Shown here piece after piece: positions 53,930 to 62,012 of a stretch of 64,000 nt of DNA. Both the position numbers and the translations under genes were made by a program. The DNA comes from Vibrio sp. AND4 (GTDB lineage: Bacteria > Pseudomonadota > Gammaproteobacteria > Enterobacterales > Vibrionaceae): contig NZ_ABGR01000004.1 in assembly GCF_000171815.1 (NCBI RefSeq), positions 212,202 to 276,201 on the forward strand, written 5' to 3'. The stretch's first letter is position 1. Each line of letters starts with the position of its first letter. Under the pieces are notes generated by a model that saw only the letters and a list, made by a program, of their open reading frames with translations, was not told the origin of the DNA and did not search any database.

Positions 53930-54370
53930 TTAGTTTTGCTGTGGACACATCAGAGCTTCTGCTGTTGCATCTTGAATCGACAAAAACAATGAGTTGATTT
54001 TCCCAGTTGGGGTACGCATCGGGTTAAGCGTTACGTTTTGGTACATAAACTCAGCCTGTTGCGTCACTGGTCGAACGTTACGACAGCGGAATAAATAGGG
54101 GCGCTGACGCCATGTGATGAAACTGCGGCACCCTAAATCATAGACAGGCTTGGTTTTTAACTGAAACCACGATTTGGGGATCTCAGGGAAGATATCAAAG
54201 ATCGTACGACCAATGGCGTCATGAGATTGCATGCCACTGTGATGCGTCATGAATCCATTCCACACTTGTACCTTGTAGTCTCTGTCGAGCACAACTAACC
54301 CCATGTCGACATTCTGTACCATGTCGACCATCCAATGGAATTGTTCAAATTCTGCAGGTAAATTCAGCAT
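53930..54370 (-). CDS. Single PAS-domain protein
   Basis: 146 residues, essentially one PAS domain: FHWMVDMVQNVDMGLVVLDR, DYKVQVWNGFMTHHSGM and IGRTIFDIFPEIP. No output domain. Its ATG shares a base with the stop of the receiver-CheC gene (TAATG), so the two are coupled and probably act in one signalling unit. Ligand unknown. Confidence 0.8.
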   Translation of the reverse strand: MLNLPAEFEQFHWMVDMVQNVDMGLVVLDRDYKVQVWNGFMTHHSGMQSHDAIGRTIFDIFPEIPKSWFQLKTKPVYDLGCRSFITWRQRPYLFRCRNVRPVTQQAEFMYQNVTLNPMRTPTGKINSLFLSIQDATAEALMCPQQN

Positions 54371-55374
54371 TAAAAGTCCTCCATTAAATACGACAGTTTG
54401 TTGTCCAACAATGGCAATGATTCATCCACAAACATAAACAGTAGATCACAGCGGATCGATGTGCCCTCTATGTTGTAACTCACTTCGAACGTCATGGTAC
54501 GGCTAAATGCCCCCGTGGTGGATTCGATAATGGAATCAATGGAAATATGCTGACCAAGCAGTACGGGTGAGCTCTGGAAAAAGCGAACCTCTGATTGCTC
54601 ACCCAAGCCATTTAAGAATGAACCTACCAAAATATTAGAGACGTCCATCAACAGCTCAAGCTCTTCCAATTCTTCAGTGTCTGCTGGCACATTCATCAGT
54701 TTTTTGAGATCGGAAACACTGGAGTCAGTTAAAATGACGAGCGCTTCTCCCGCAATACCCTCACCACAAAAACCTTGGCAAACACCCGAGACATTGTCCT
54801 GTGAGGCTAAGTCTCGCAGCGCCATGTGCAGTTCACTCACTTCAAAAATATTCACGTTTGGCAGCGGAAGGTGAACAAATACATCGAAGTGACGGGCCAG
54901 AGCGTCCGCCGCACGACCGATAGAGACGTTGGCAACTTCCATATAGATGTCGCGGCGACGCAAAATTGGTAACTCAATCGTTGTCGGCGTGATGACTTGG
55001 GGACGGTCACTAGGCTCTATCAGCTCTTTTAATGCAGCCTTAAGCTCCTCTTTACCGATGGGCTTTTGAATAAATGCTTTTGCACCGAGTGCAGAGACGC
55101 GCTCTTTCGCTTTTGGCTGAATGTCTCCGGATACAACTACGACAGGGGTTTGAATGCCTAATCGCTTTATGTTTTCTAATGTTTCAAACCCATCCATTTC
55201 TGGCATGGTGAGATCGAGAAACATCAATTTAAATTCTTTTTGGGCTAACTCTTCAAGCGCATTTTTACCATGAATAGCAAATGTCACGTCTGCATTCAAT
55301 GTTTCCGGAAGTGCTCTTGCCATCTGCTTGCGTGCTAACGCTGAATCATCACAGATGAGGACAGGAAACGACAT
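54370..55374 (-). CDS. Response regulator receiver fused to a CheC/CheX-like domain
   Basis: 334 residues from ATG 55374 (AAAGGTGG upstream; a longer reading from 55479 adds no conserved sequence). Receiver domain at about 1-125: acidic pocket CDDSALARKQM, phospho-acceptor Asp in LMFLDLTMPEMDG, Lys in AFIQKPIG. The C-terminal half has the CheC/CheX-like helix ELELLMDVSNILVGSFLNGL and a beta fold. Proteins of this kind are CheY-P phosphatases or chemotaxis adaptors. Coupled to a PAS protein. Confidence 0.8.
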   Translation of the reverse strand: MSFPVLICDDSALARKQMARALPETLNADVTFAIHGKNALEELAQKEFKLMFLDLTMPEMDGFETLENIKRLGIQTPVVVVSGDIQPKAKERVSALGAKAFIQKPIGKEELKAALKELIEPSDRPQVITPTTIELPILRRRDIYMEVANVSIGRAADALARHFDVFVHLPLPNVNIFEVSELHMALRDLASQDNVSGVCQGFCGEGIAGEALVILTDSSVSDLKKLMNVPADTEELEELELLMDVSNILVGSFLNGLGEQSEVRFFQSSPVLLGQHISIDSIIESTTGAFSRTMTFEVSYNIEGTSIRCDLLFMFVDESLPLLDNKLSYLMEDF

Positions 55375-55479
55375 TCTACCACCTTTAATATTCAACAACC
55401 TGCTCAGGAATCGGCCTGGCTGATACCGCATAAAATACGAAGAAACTGACGAGGAGTTTTTCTTACTGTTAACGTGCAA

Positions 55480-55757
55480 GCATACGCAATATAAGTGGAC
55501 GAGTGAACCGGTCAGACACTAAAATCCAAATTTCCCTACACATTTAGTGACATTGCGCCTAAGTAATGAAAACTTATCCAGCCCCTGATACGCAAGAGGT
55601 TGCTTTTGTTTGTGGTTTGCTTTTTCAGCGGAATCAGAAAATAAAAAGGCACCATGTTAAAAGTGCCCAGTTTCTATATGTCTAAGTTTCTAAGTGTCTA
55701 AGTGTCTAAGTGTCTAAGTGTCTCGGTGTTTAAGTGGCTGTTTGATTAAAGCAACCT
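55480..55757. repeat. Intergenic segment with 8-base tandem repeats
   Basis: At 55679-55735 the unit CTAAGTGT is repeated about five to six times in tandem with degenerate flanks (CTAAGTTT, TTAAGTGG). It lies just past the 3' end of the reductase gene. No gene in the segment. Confidence 0.7.
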
Positions 55758-56666
55758 CTATGGCACACCATGACCGTTCGATGCGACCCAAACTCGGTAC
55801 CATTGTTCACGAGTCAACTCGATATTAAGAGCATTCACCGCTGCATGAACCCGTTCGATTTTACCAGAGCCAATGATAGGTATCGGCTTTGAAGGTAAAC
55901 GACGTATCCAAGCGTAGATCACTTCATCAATGCTGTTTGCTGCCGTCTCTTCGCGGATGGCCTCTAACTCTGTACGAACACGGGTAACTTGCTCGGTATG
56001 ATTTGAGAAGATAGAGCCGCCACCCAAGCAAGACCACGCCATTGGACGCAGACGCAGAGTTTGCATCTGATCTAACGTGCCATCGTGTGCTACTTCAAAA
56101 TTCAATGGGTTAATTTCCACTTGGTTTGTTACTAGAGGCTTGCTCAAGCGCGATTGCAGCAGCTCAAATTGACGTGGCGTGAAGTTGGACACACCGAAGT
56201 GCTTCACCTTACCCACTTTATGAAGCTCTGAAAACGCTTCTGACACTTCATCGGCATCCATCAGTACATCTGGACGGTGAATCAATAATACATCGATCTC
56301 ATCGACGTTAAGTCGCTCAAGTGAATTATTAACAGATTGATAGATATGTGCAGCGCTCGTATCATAATGATTAATCTTGCGATTTGGCGCTTTATCGCTG
56401 CACAAGTTGATATCGCATTTGGTTACGATCTGAATCTGCTCTCGAACGCTCTTGTCGAGGGCTAATGCCTCACCAAACAAAGTCTCACATTCGTAGTCAC
56501 CATAAATGTCTGCATGATCGACAGTGGTAATGCCTAACTCAATGTGTTGCTTGAGGAAGGACAAACGCTCTCGCGCAGTCATCCCCCAATCTGCTGCTCG
56601 CCAATATCCTTGAACCAACTCTGAAAACTCTGGACCGTTTGGTGCAGTCACCACTTTCGCAACCAT
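55758..56666 (-). CDS. Aldo/keto reductase, YdhF type
   Basis: 302 residues from ATG 56666 (AGGAG 8 bases upstream); the ATG 21 bases earlier lacks support. NADPH-dependent oxidoreductase barrel: DHADIYGDYECE with catalytic Asp/Tyr, VTKCDI with catalytic Lys, LLIHRPDVLMDADEVSEAFS with catalytic His, and cofactor motif IPIIGSGKIERV. Very similar in pattern to E. coli YdhF, whose physiological substrate is not known. Stands alone. Confidence 0.85.
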   Translation of the reverse strand: MVAKVVTAPNGPEFSELVQGYWRAADWGMTARERLSFLKQHIELGITTVDHADIYGDYECETLFGEALALDKSVREQIQIVTKCDINLCSDKAPNRKINHYDTSAAHIYQSVNNSLERLNVDEIDVLLIHRPDVLMDADEVSEAFSELHKVGKVKHFGVSNFTPRQFELLQSRLSKPLVTNQVEINPLNFEVAHDGTLDQMQTLRLRPMAWSCLGGGSIFSNHTEQVTRVRTELEAIREETAANSIDEVIYAWIRRLPSKPIPIIGSGKIERVHAAVNALNIELTREQWYRVWVASNGHGVP

Positions 56667-56942
56667 AGGTATCTCTCCTTTCTTCAACTGCGTTCATCCT
56701 AATCTTGTTCTGCTGCTTACTCAACGGGTCTACTTCCTATTCACCTTCCAATTTACCTTCCAATTTACCTTCCACTTGAATGTTACCCTTGAGGGTCGAG
56801 GATGAAAATTGTCGGTGCTTCTGACCGCTATCTATTTTTAATAGCGGTCAAAGCCATTATTAGAAAAAGACAAGCTAATGCCCTTGATATGACTCAATAT
56901 TGCATGCGTTTATGAGGAAATTTCGCGGTTAATCAGGCATTA

Positions 56943-56968
56943 AAAAGGCGCACATGTGCGTGCGCCTC
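56943..56968 (-). terminator. Minus-strand terminator with no annotated gene upstream
   Basis: Minus strand AGGCGCAC-GCACAT-GTGCGCCT followed by T run. Fits a small transcript coming from 57000-57300 on the minus strand. Confidence 0.6.
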
Positions 56969-57007
56969 TGCCTCGTGACTCAATCGTGAGTATGCGAATC
57001 GGGAAGT

Positions 57008-57085
57008 CTATTGATGCATCCCAAACAAATGACGAGGAATTTCTGTAGAGTTTTGATTCCATCCAAATTGTGTGTAAAACCTCAC
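57008..57085 (-). CDS. Possible small protein (25 residues)
   Basis: GTG start with a very strong Shine-Dalgarno (AAAGGAGG, close spacing), reading MRFYTQFGWNQNSTEIPRHL then FGMHQ-stop, with a terminator 40 bases beyond. The combination of strong ribosome site, short frame and terminator is suggestive of a small protein or an sRNA with a leader-like frame. No family recognised. Confidence 0.35.
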   Translation of the reverse strand: MRFYTQFGWNQNSTEIPRHLFGMHQ

Positions 57086-57338
57086 GTCCCTCCTTTGAAG
57101 CAATCATGTTGCTTTACATTTAAAGCATGGTTCATTTTGTGCAAAAAACAAGTTTTCGCAAAAAAATATCTTGTTAAATATGCAGTTAATAGCACTGCCA
57201 CGATCAATACTTAGACCTCAGGAACTTCAACCACTCAATAGTGGAAAGCTAAATTGCATCTTTACTGATTAGGTCTAGACTCTGCTGGGCGTATAATTCT
57301 TTTGCCCCTTCCAATCAGTAGTCTAGGAGAACCTGTTA

Positions 57339-58745
57339 ATGTCCAAACGCGAGAGAATTGTGAAATCTGTGTTAGCGCACGTCTCAAAAGACGCGATTAA
57401 CCAGTTTGTCTCTCGAGGGTCAACGCCAACATCCTTTTCCGTTCTCTTTTTGGCGGCGATTGTTGGGACGTTAGCAGGCCTTGTCGGCACTTATTTTGAA
57501 ATTGCTGTTCACTTTGTTTCTGAAACTCGTACCGAATGGTTAAAGAGTGAAATTGGTAACATGCTGCCTTTATGGCTTGCTGCCATTTTGATCAGTAGCG
57601 CCCTGGCATTCATTGGTTACTATTTTGTGCACCGTTTTGCGCCGGAGGCGTCAGGCTCTGGCATCCCGGAAATCGAAGGGGCGATGGATAACATTCGTCC
57701 TGTTCGTTGGTGGCGAGTGATCCCAGTCAAGTTCTTTGGCGGCATGGGGGCTCTTGGCTCAGGCATGGTCTTAGGACGCGAAGGCCCAACAGTTCAAATG
57801 GGTGGTGCCGTTGGTCGTATGGTCACTGATATTTTTCGTATCAAAGACGAGGATACCCGTCATTCTTTACTCGCATCCGGTGCAGCAGGTGGCTTGGCGG
57901 CGGCATTTAACGCACCGTTAGCAGGCATTATGTTCGTGGTCGAAGAGATGCGTCCTCAGTTTCGATACTCATTGATTTCGATCCGCGCCGTGATCATTTC
58001 TGCCATTATGGCAAACATTGTCTTTCGTGCCATCAATGGCCAAAATGCCGTTATCACCATGCCACAATACCCATCCCCAGAGCTGCAATCCCTGTGGCTT
58101 TTTCTGCTCCTCGGCTCTTTATTTGGCGTATTTGGTGTCGTATTCAATAAACTGATCACCGTTGCACAAGATGGCTTTGTTGCCTTACACAGAAACAACC
58201 GCAAACGCTATCTCATTACGGGGACCGTTTTGGGCGGAGTATTTGGTTTGCTGCTACTTTACGTGCCTCAGCTGACAGGTGGCGGCATTGGTTTGATCCC
58301 AGACATCACCAACAGTAACTACTCAATCTCGATTTTGGTGATCCTGTTTGTTGGCCGTGTCATTACTACCTTACTTTGTTTTGGCTCTGGCGCACCGGGC
58401 GGTATCTTCGCTCCTATGCTGGCTTTAGGTACATTGTTTGGCTACGCATTCGGCGCAACGGCAGACATGCTGTTACCTTCATTGACTATCGAGCCGGGTG
58501 TATTTGCCATTGCGGGCATGGGGGCATTGTTTGCCGCGACAGTACGTGCACCAATTACGGGCATCTTGTTGGTTATTGAGATGACCAATAACTACGACCT
58601 GATTTTACCACTCATAATCACCAGCTTGGGCGCGGTTATCATCGCACAATTGCTTGGTGGACAACCGATTTACAGCCAGTTGTTACATCGTACACTTAAA
58701 AACGACAAACTACGTCAACAAGACCTACCAGAAAACCAAGCTTAA
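57339..58745 (+). CDS. clcA: H+/Cl- exchange transporter ClcA
   Basis: 468 residues, inner-membrane CLC antiporter, with the selectivity motifs GSGIPE, GREGPTVQMG and GAPGGIFAPMLALG, and about 18 membrane helices/segments. In enteric bacteria and Vibrio ClcA aids extreme-acid handling by proton expulsion. Preceded by AGGAGAACCTGTTA. Length equals the E. coli protein within a few residues. Confidence 0.93.
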   Translation: MSKRERIVKSVLAHVSKDAINQFVSRGSTPTSFSVLFLAAIVGTLAGLVGTYFEIAVHFVSETRTEWLKSEIGNMLPLWLAAILISSALAFIGYYFVHRFAPEASGSGIPEIEGAMDNIRPVRWWRVIPVKFFGGMGALGSGMVLGREGPTVQMGGAVGRMVTDIFRIKDEDTRHSLLASGAAGGLAAAFNAPLAGIMFVVEEMRPQFRYSLISIRAVIISAIMANIVFRAINGQNAVITMPQYPSPELQSLWLFLLLGSLFGVFGVVFNKLITVAQDGFVALHRNNRKRYLITGTVLGGVFGLLLLYVPQLTGGGIGLIPDITNSNYSISILVILFVGRVITTLLCFGSGAPGGIFAPMLALGTLFGYAFGATADMLLPSLTIEPGVFAIAGMGALFAATVRAPITGILLVIEMTNNYDLILPLIITSLGAVIIAQLLGGQPIYSQLLHRTLKNDKLRQQDLPENQA

Positions 58746-58805
58746 GTTAATATGGGTGCCTAAATAGAATCCCTTGGTCTAGTCCCGGAAATCTTCATTT
58801 ATCGA

Positions 58806-58835
58806 CAAAAAAAGGATGGTGTTTGCCATCCTCTT
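58806..58835 (-). terminator. folE terminator
   Basis: Minus-strand stem AGGATGG / CCATCCT followed by seven T, 44 bases beyond the folE stop. Confidence 0.85.
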
Positions 58836-58878
58836 ATCAATTAATTTGTCATTTTCGTAAACTCGACTGACTCGTCAC

Positions 58879-59532
58879 TTACCGTAAACCATGAAGAAAC
58901 TCGGCACGCGTGGCGGAATTGCTTTTGAAAATGCCGCCCAATGCTGTTGTTGTTGTTTCACTGGTTGCATCCATAACACCACGAGATTTGACGCAATAGT
59001 GCGTTGCATCAATGGTCACCGCAACGTCATCAGACTCTAATAGGGTTTGAAGTGCAACGAGAATTTGCTGAGTCATTCGTTCTTGAACTTGCGGACGCTG
59101 CGCGAAAAAGCGAACAATACGATTGATTTTAGATAGGCCGATGATCTTCCCGCGCGGAATATAAGCGACCGCAGCTTTGCCATCGATCGTGACTAAGTGG
59201 TGCTCACAAGTACTGGTCACCGTGATGTCTTTCACACGGACCATCTCACTCACATTCATCTTGTTTTCAATCACGGTGATTTTTGGGAAGTTGGCGTAAT
59301 CCAAGCCGGAGAAAATCTCGTCCACATACATCTTAGCAATGCGGTGGGGAGTTTCTTCTAGACTATCGTCGGTAAGGTCAAGTTGAAGCAAACCTAAGAT
59401 CTCACGCATGTGATGTTCGATCTTTTCTTTCTTCTCTTCACGGCTTACGTTGTTTGGCCGCATTGGCGTTTCCAAACCACGTTGCTCTAGCGCTGCTTTT
59501 ACTAACTTCGCTGACTCGCTAAGACCAGACAT
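58879..59532 (-). CDS. folE: GTP cyclohydrolase I
   Basis: 217 residues. First step of tetrahydrofolate synthesis from GTP. Zinc-binding [18 protein letters not shown] and [18 protein letters not shown] (Cys and His ligands) plus ISKINR-like [20 protein letters not shown] are diagnostic. Start ATG 59532 has AGAGGAAG upstream. Divergent from moeA; 59533-59837 contains a tandem 18-base repeat (TTTTGTTGCTTCAGC at 59544 and 59562) and the moeA promoter region. Confidence 0.95.
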   Translation of the reverse strand: MSGLSESAKLVKAALEQRGLETPMRPNNVSREEKKEKIEHHMREILGLLQLDLTDDSLEETPHRIAKMYVDEIFSGLDYANFPKITVIENKMNVSEMVRVKDITVTSTCEHHLVTIDGKAAVAYIPRGKIIGLSKINRIVRFFAQRPQVQERMTQQILVALQTLLESDDVAVTIDATHYCVKSRGVMDATSETTTTALGGIFKSNSATRAEFLHGLR

Positions 59533-59837
59533 TCCACTTCCTCTTTTGTTGCTTCAGCCAATTTTGTTGCTTCAGCTTGTTGCACAAATTCAACCAAAAT
59601 TGCATTCATACTTTCTGCTATGAGCTACTCAGCTTGTGTTTTAACACCAAGCCACATCAAATGAAGGCTCTAGGCTGAGTTTCTTGCGCTCCGCAGGTTT
59701 ATTTACCCCTTTCGGATGGCTGACAAGGATACTTGGATTTTTGCATAATTACACCCATATTTTATCGATGGGCATTCTTACTCCCCTCCCTTTTTATGGT
59801 AAAATTTCGCCAGAATAAAGAACATAGGATTTAATCA

Positions 59838-61073
59838 ATGGGCTGCTGCGACGCACCTGGCTTGATGCCAATTGAAGATGCGATGGAAAAAATGCTATCG
59901 CGAATCAAACCTATCCAAACGACGCTTTCCCTTCCACTTGCTGATGCTCTTGGCTTTGTACTGGCTGAAGATATTTTATCTCCTATCCATGTGCCTCCAT
60001 TCGACAACTCAGCAATGGATGGTTACGCCATTCGCATTCAAGATCTTGAGTCGTCTACGGTTCTGCCTCTGACGGGTAAATCATTCGCGGGGCAACCTTT
60101 TGAAGGGGAATGGCCCCAAGGCACCTGTGTTCGTATTATGACTGGCGCAAAAATCCCCGAGGGTTGCGACGCCGTGATCATGCAAGAAAACACAAGTGTC
60201 ACGGATGCAGGTATTCAGTTCCTCCAAACGGACGTGAAACCACGAAACAATATCCGCCCAACAGGTGACGATATTAAGCAAGGCGACATCGTGCTGGCAC
60301 AAGGTGCCTGTCTCACGCCACGTGATATTCCTATGATTGCGTCTCTCGGTGTCAGCCATGTGATTGTGGTTCGTAAACCTAAAGTCGCTTTTTTCTCCAC
60401 CGGTGATGAACTTAAACCACTGGGCGAATCGCTAGACGAAGGCCAAATCTACGACAGCAACCGTTACGGTATTAAGCCACTAATTGAAAACTTCGGCTGT
60501 GAAGCGATTGATCTTGGTATCATTCCAGATTGTCCAGAGACACTCAAAACAACCTTTGAACAAGCACAAACGCTGGCCGATGTTGTTGTTACCTCTGGCG
60601 GCGTCAGCGTCGGCGAAGCGGATTACACCAAAGACATTCTTGAAGAGCTTGGTGAAATTGGCTTCTGGAAGTTGGCAATCAAGCCGGGCAAACCTTTTGC
60701 ATTTGGTAAGCTAAGTACTGCTTGGTTTTGCGGTCTGCCGGGAAACCCTGTTTCTGCCATGCTCACCATGTATGTGCTTGTTCAGCCAATGCTAGCAAAG
60801 TTGGCTGGTCACACTGAATGGAAAGCACCTGAATCTATCCCTGCCACGAGCAAAAGTGCATTTAAGAAAGCACCGGGGCGTACCGATTATCAACGTGGTA
60901 TCTATGCACTAGAAGATGGCAAGTTTGTGGTTGAGACAACAGGCAACCAAAGCTCTGGCGCATTCCGCTCAATGAGCCTAGCAAACTGTTTTGTCGTTTT
61001 AGAACGCGAACGCGGCCGGGTTGAAGTAGGCGAGACCGTTCAGATTCAACTCTTCAACTCAACCCTATACTAG
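59838..61073 (+). CDS. moeA: Molybdopterin molybdotransferase
   Basis: 411 residues. Inserts molybdate into molybdopterin. Motifs: FDNSAMDGYAIR, TGAKIPEGCDAVIMQENT, STGDELKPLGE, TSGGVSVGEADYTKD and GLPGNPVSAMLT. A TAAAAT -10-like box lies at 59800. Nine bases before the moeB start, forming a moeAB operon as in enterobacteria. Confidence 0.95.
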   Translation: MGCCDAPGLMPIEDAMEKMLSRIKPIQTTLSLPLADALGFVLAEDILSPIHVPPFDNSAMDGYAIRIQDLESSTVLPLTGKSFAGQPFEGEWPQGTCVRIMTGAKIPEGCDAVIMQENTSVTDAGIQFLQTDVKPRNNIRPTGDDIKQGDIVLAQGACLTPRDIPMIASLGVSHVIVVRKPKVAFFSTGDELKPLGESLDEGQIYDSNRYGIKPLIENFGCEAIDLGIIPDCPETLKTTFEQAQTLADVVVTSGGVSVGEADYTKDILEELGEIGFWKLAIKPGKPFAFGKLSTAWFCGLPGNPVSAMLTMYVLVQPMLAKLAGHTEWKAPESIPATSKSAFKKAPGRTDYQRGIYALEDGKFVVETTGNQSSGAFRSMSLANCFVVLERERGRVEVGETVQIQLFNSTLY

Positions 61074-61082
61074 GAAATCGTT

Positions 61083-61832
61083 GTGGATATTCTTTCCGAT
61101 CAGGAAATGCTGCGTTACAACCGTCAAATCATTCTTCGACAATTTGACTTTGAAGGGCAAGAGGCGCTCAAACGAGCGTCAATATTGATGCTTGGTGCGG
61201 GCGGTCTAGGCTGTGCATCAAGCCAATACTTGGCCACCGCTGGTGTCGGCAAAATAACACTGATTGATGATGATATTGTTGAGCTGTCTAATCTTCAGCG
61301 TCAAGTATTGCATCACGATGCCGATATCGGCCGCAAAAAAGTCGAATCGGCGGCCGAGGCGCTGCATGAACTTAACCCATACATTAGCATCGACACCATC
61401 GCCAAACGTCTTAATGATACAGAGCTTAAAACGCTCATAGAGCAGCACACTATCGTCGTCGACGCATCAGATAACGTAGACACACGTAATCAACTTAACC
61501 GCTTATGTTTTGAGAGCAAAACACCGCTAATTTCAGGCGCGGCGATTCGTATGGAGGGCCAAGTCAGTGTGTTTACTTACGATGAGCCTTCGCAACCATG
61601 TTACCAGTGTTTGAGTACGCTCTTTGGCAGTGGCGCGTTAAGCTGTGTGGAAGCCGGTGTAATGGCGCCTGTTGTCGGTATTATCGGTGCGGTTCAAGCG
61701 ATGGAAGCGATCAAAGTGATTGCTAACTTCGGGCAACCAAAGCAAGGAAAAATTCTGATTTTGGATGCGCTGTGTATGTCTTGGCGAGAAATGAATCTAA
61801 TGAAAATGCCAGCCTGCCCGGTTTGTGGCTAG
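61083..61832 (+). CDS. moeB: Molybdopterin-synthase adenylyltransferase
   Basis: 249 residues, E1-like enzyme that adenylates the C-terminus of MoaD. ATP site GAGGLGCASSQYLATAGVG, DDDIVELSNLQRQVLH with conserved Arg/Asp, zinc ligands CYQCL and CPVCG. Weak hairpin AGTCCA / TGGACT at 61867-61887 may terminate the operon; no gene from 61833 to 62012. Confidence 0.94.
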   Translation: MDILSDQEMLRYNRQIILRQFDFEGQEALKRASILMLGAGGLGCASSQYLATAGVGKITLIDDDIVELSNLQRQVLHHDADIGRKKVESAAEALHELNPYISIDTIAKRLNDTELKTLIEQHTIVVDASDNVDTRNQLNRLCFESKTPLISGAAIRMEGQVSVFTYDEPSQPCYQCLSTLFGSGALSCVEAGVMAPVVGIIGAVQAMEAIKVIANFGQPKQGKILILDALCMSWREMNLMKMPACPVCG

Positions 61833-62012
61833 CCGTTAGCCAAATATTTCCGCTCCTTCCCAAATAGTCCAGCTCAATGTTGGACTTTCTCATTTTGACA
61901 ATCAGAATTAAAACCCACCCCCTCACCAAATAAAAGCAATTAAGAATCAGTAATTTAAAATCTGGCACGTTCCTTTCATTGCATATCTCATCAAATAACT
62001 AGAGGGTAGATT

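Larger units (their letters stand above)
56667..57338. other. Intergenic region with short repeats and hairpins
   Basis: A 12-base unit CCTTCCAATTTA is repeated in tandem at about 56744-56773. Hairpin TGACCGCTAT / ATAGCGGTCA lies at 56821-56848. A minus-strand terminator is at 56943-56968. A possible small gene lies at 57008-57085. AT-rich DNA at 57100-57300 leads to clcA. Confidence 0.6.
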
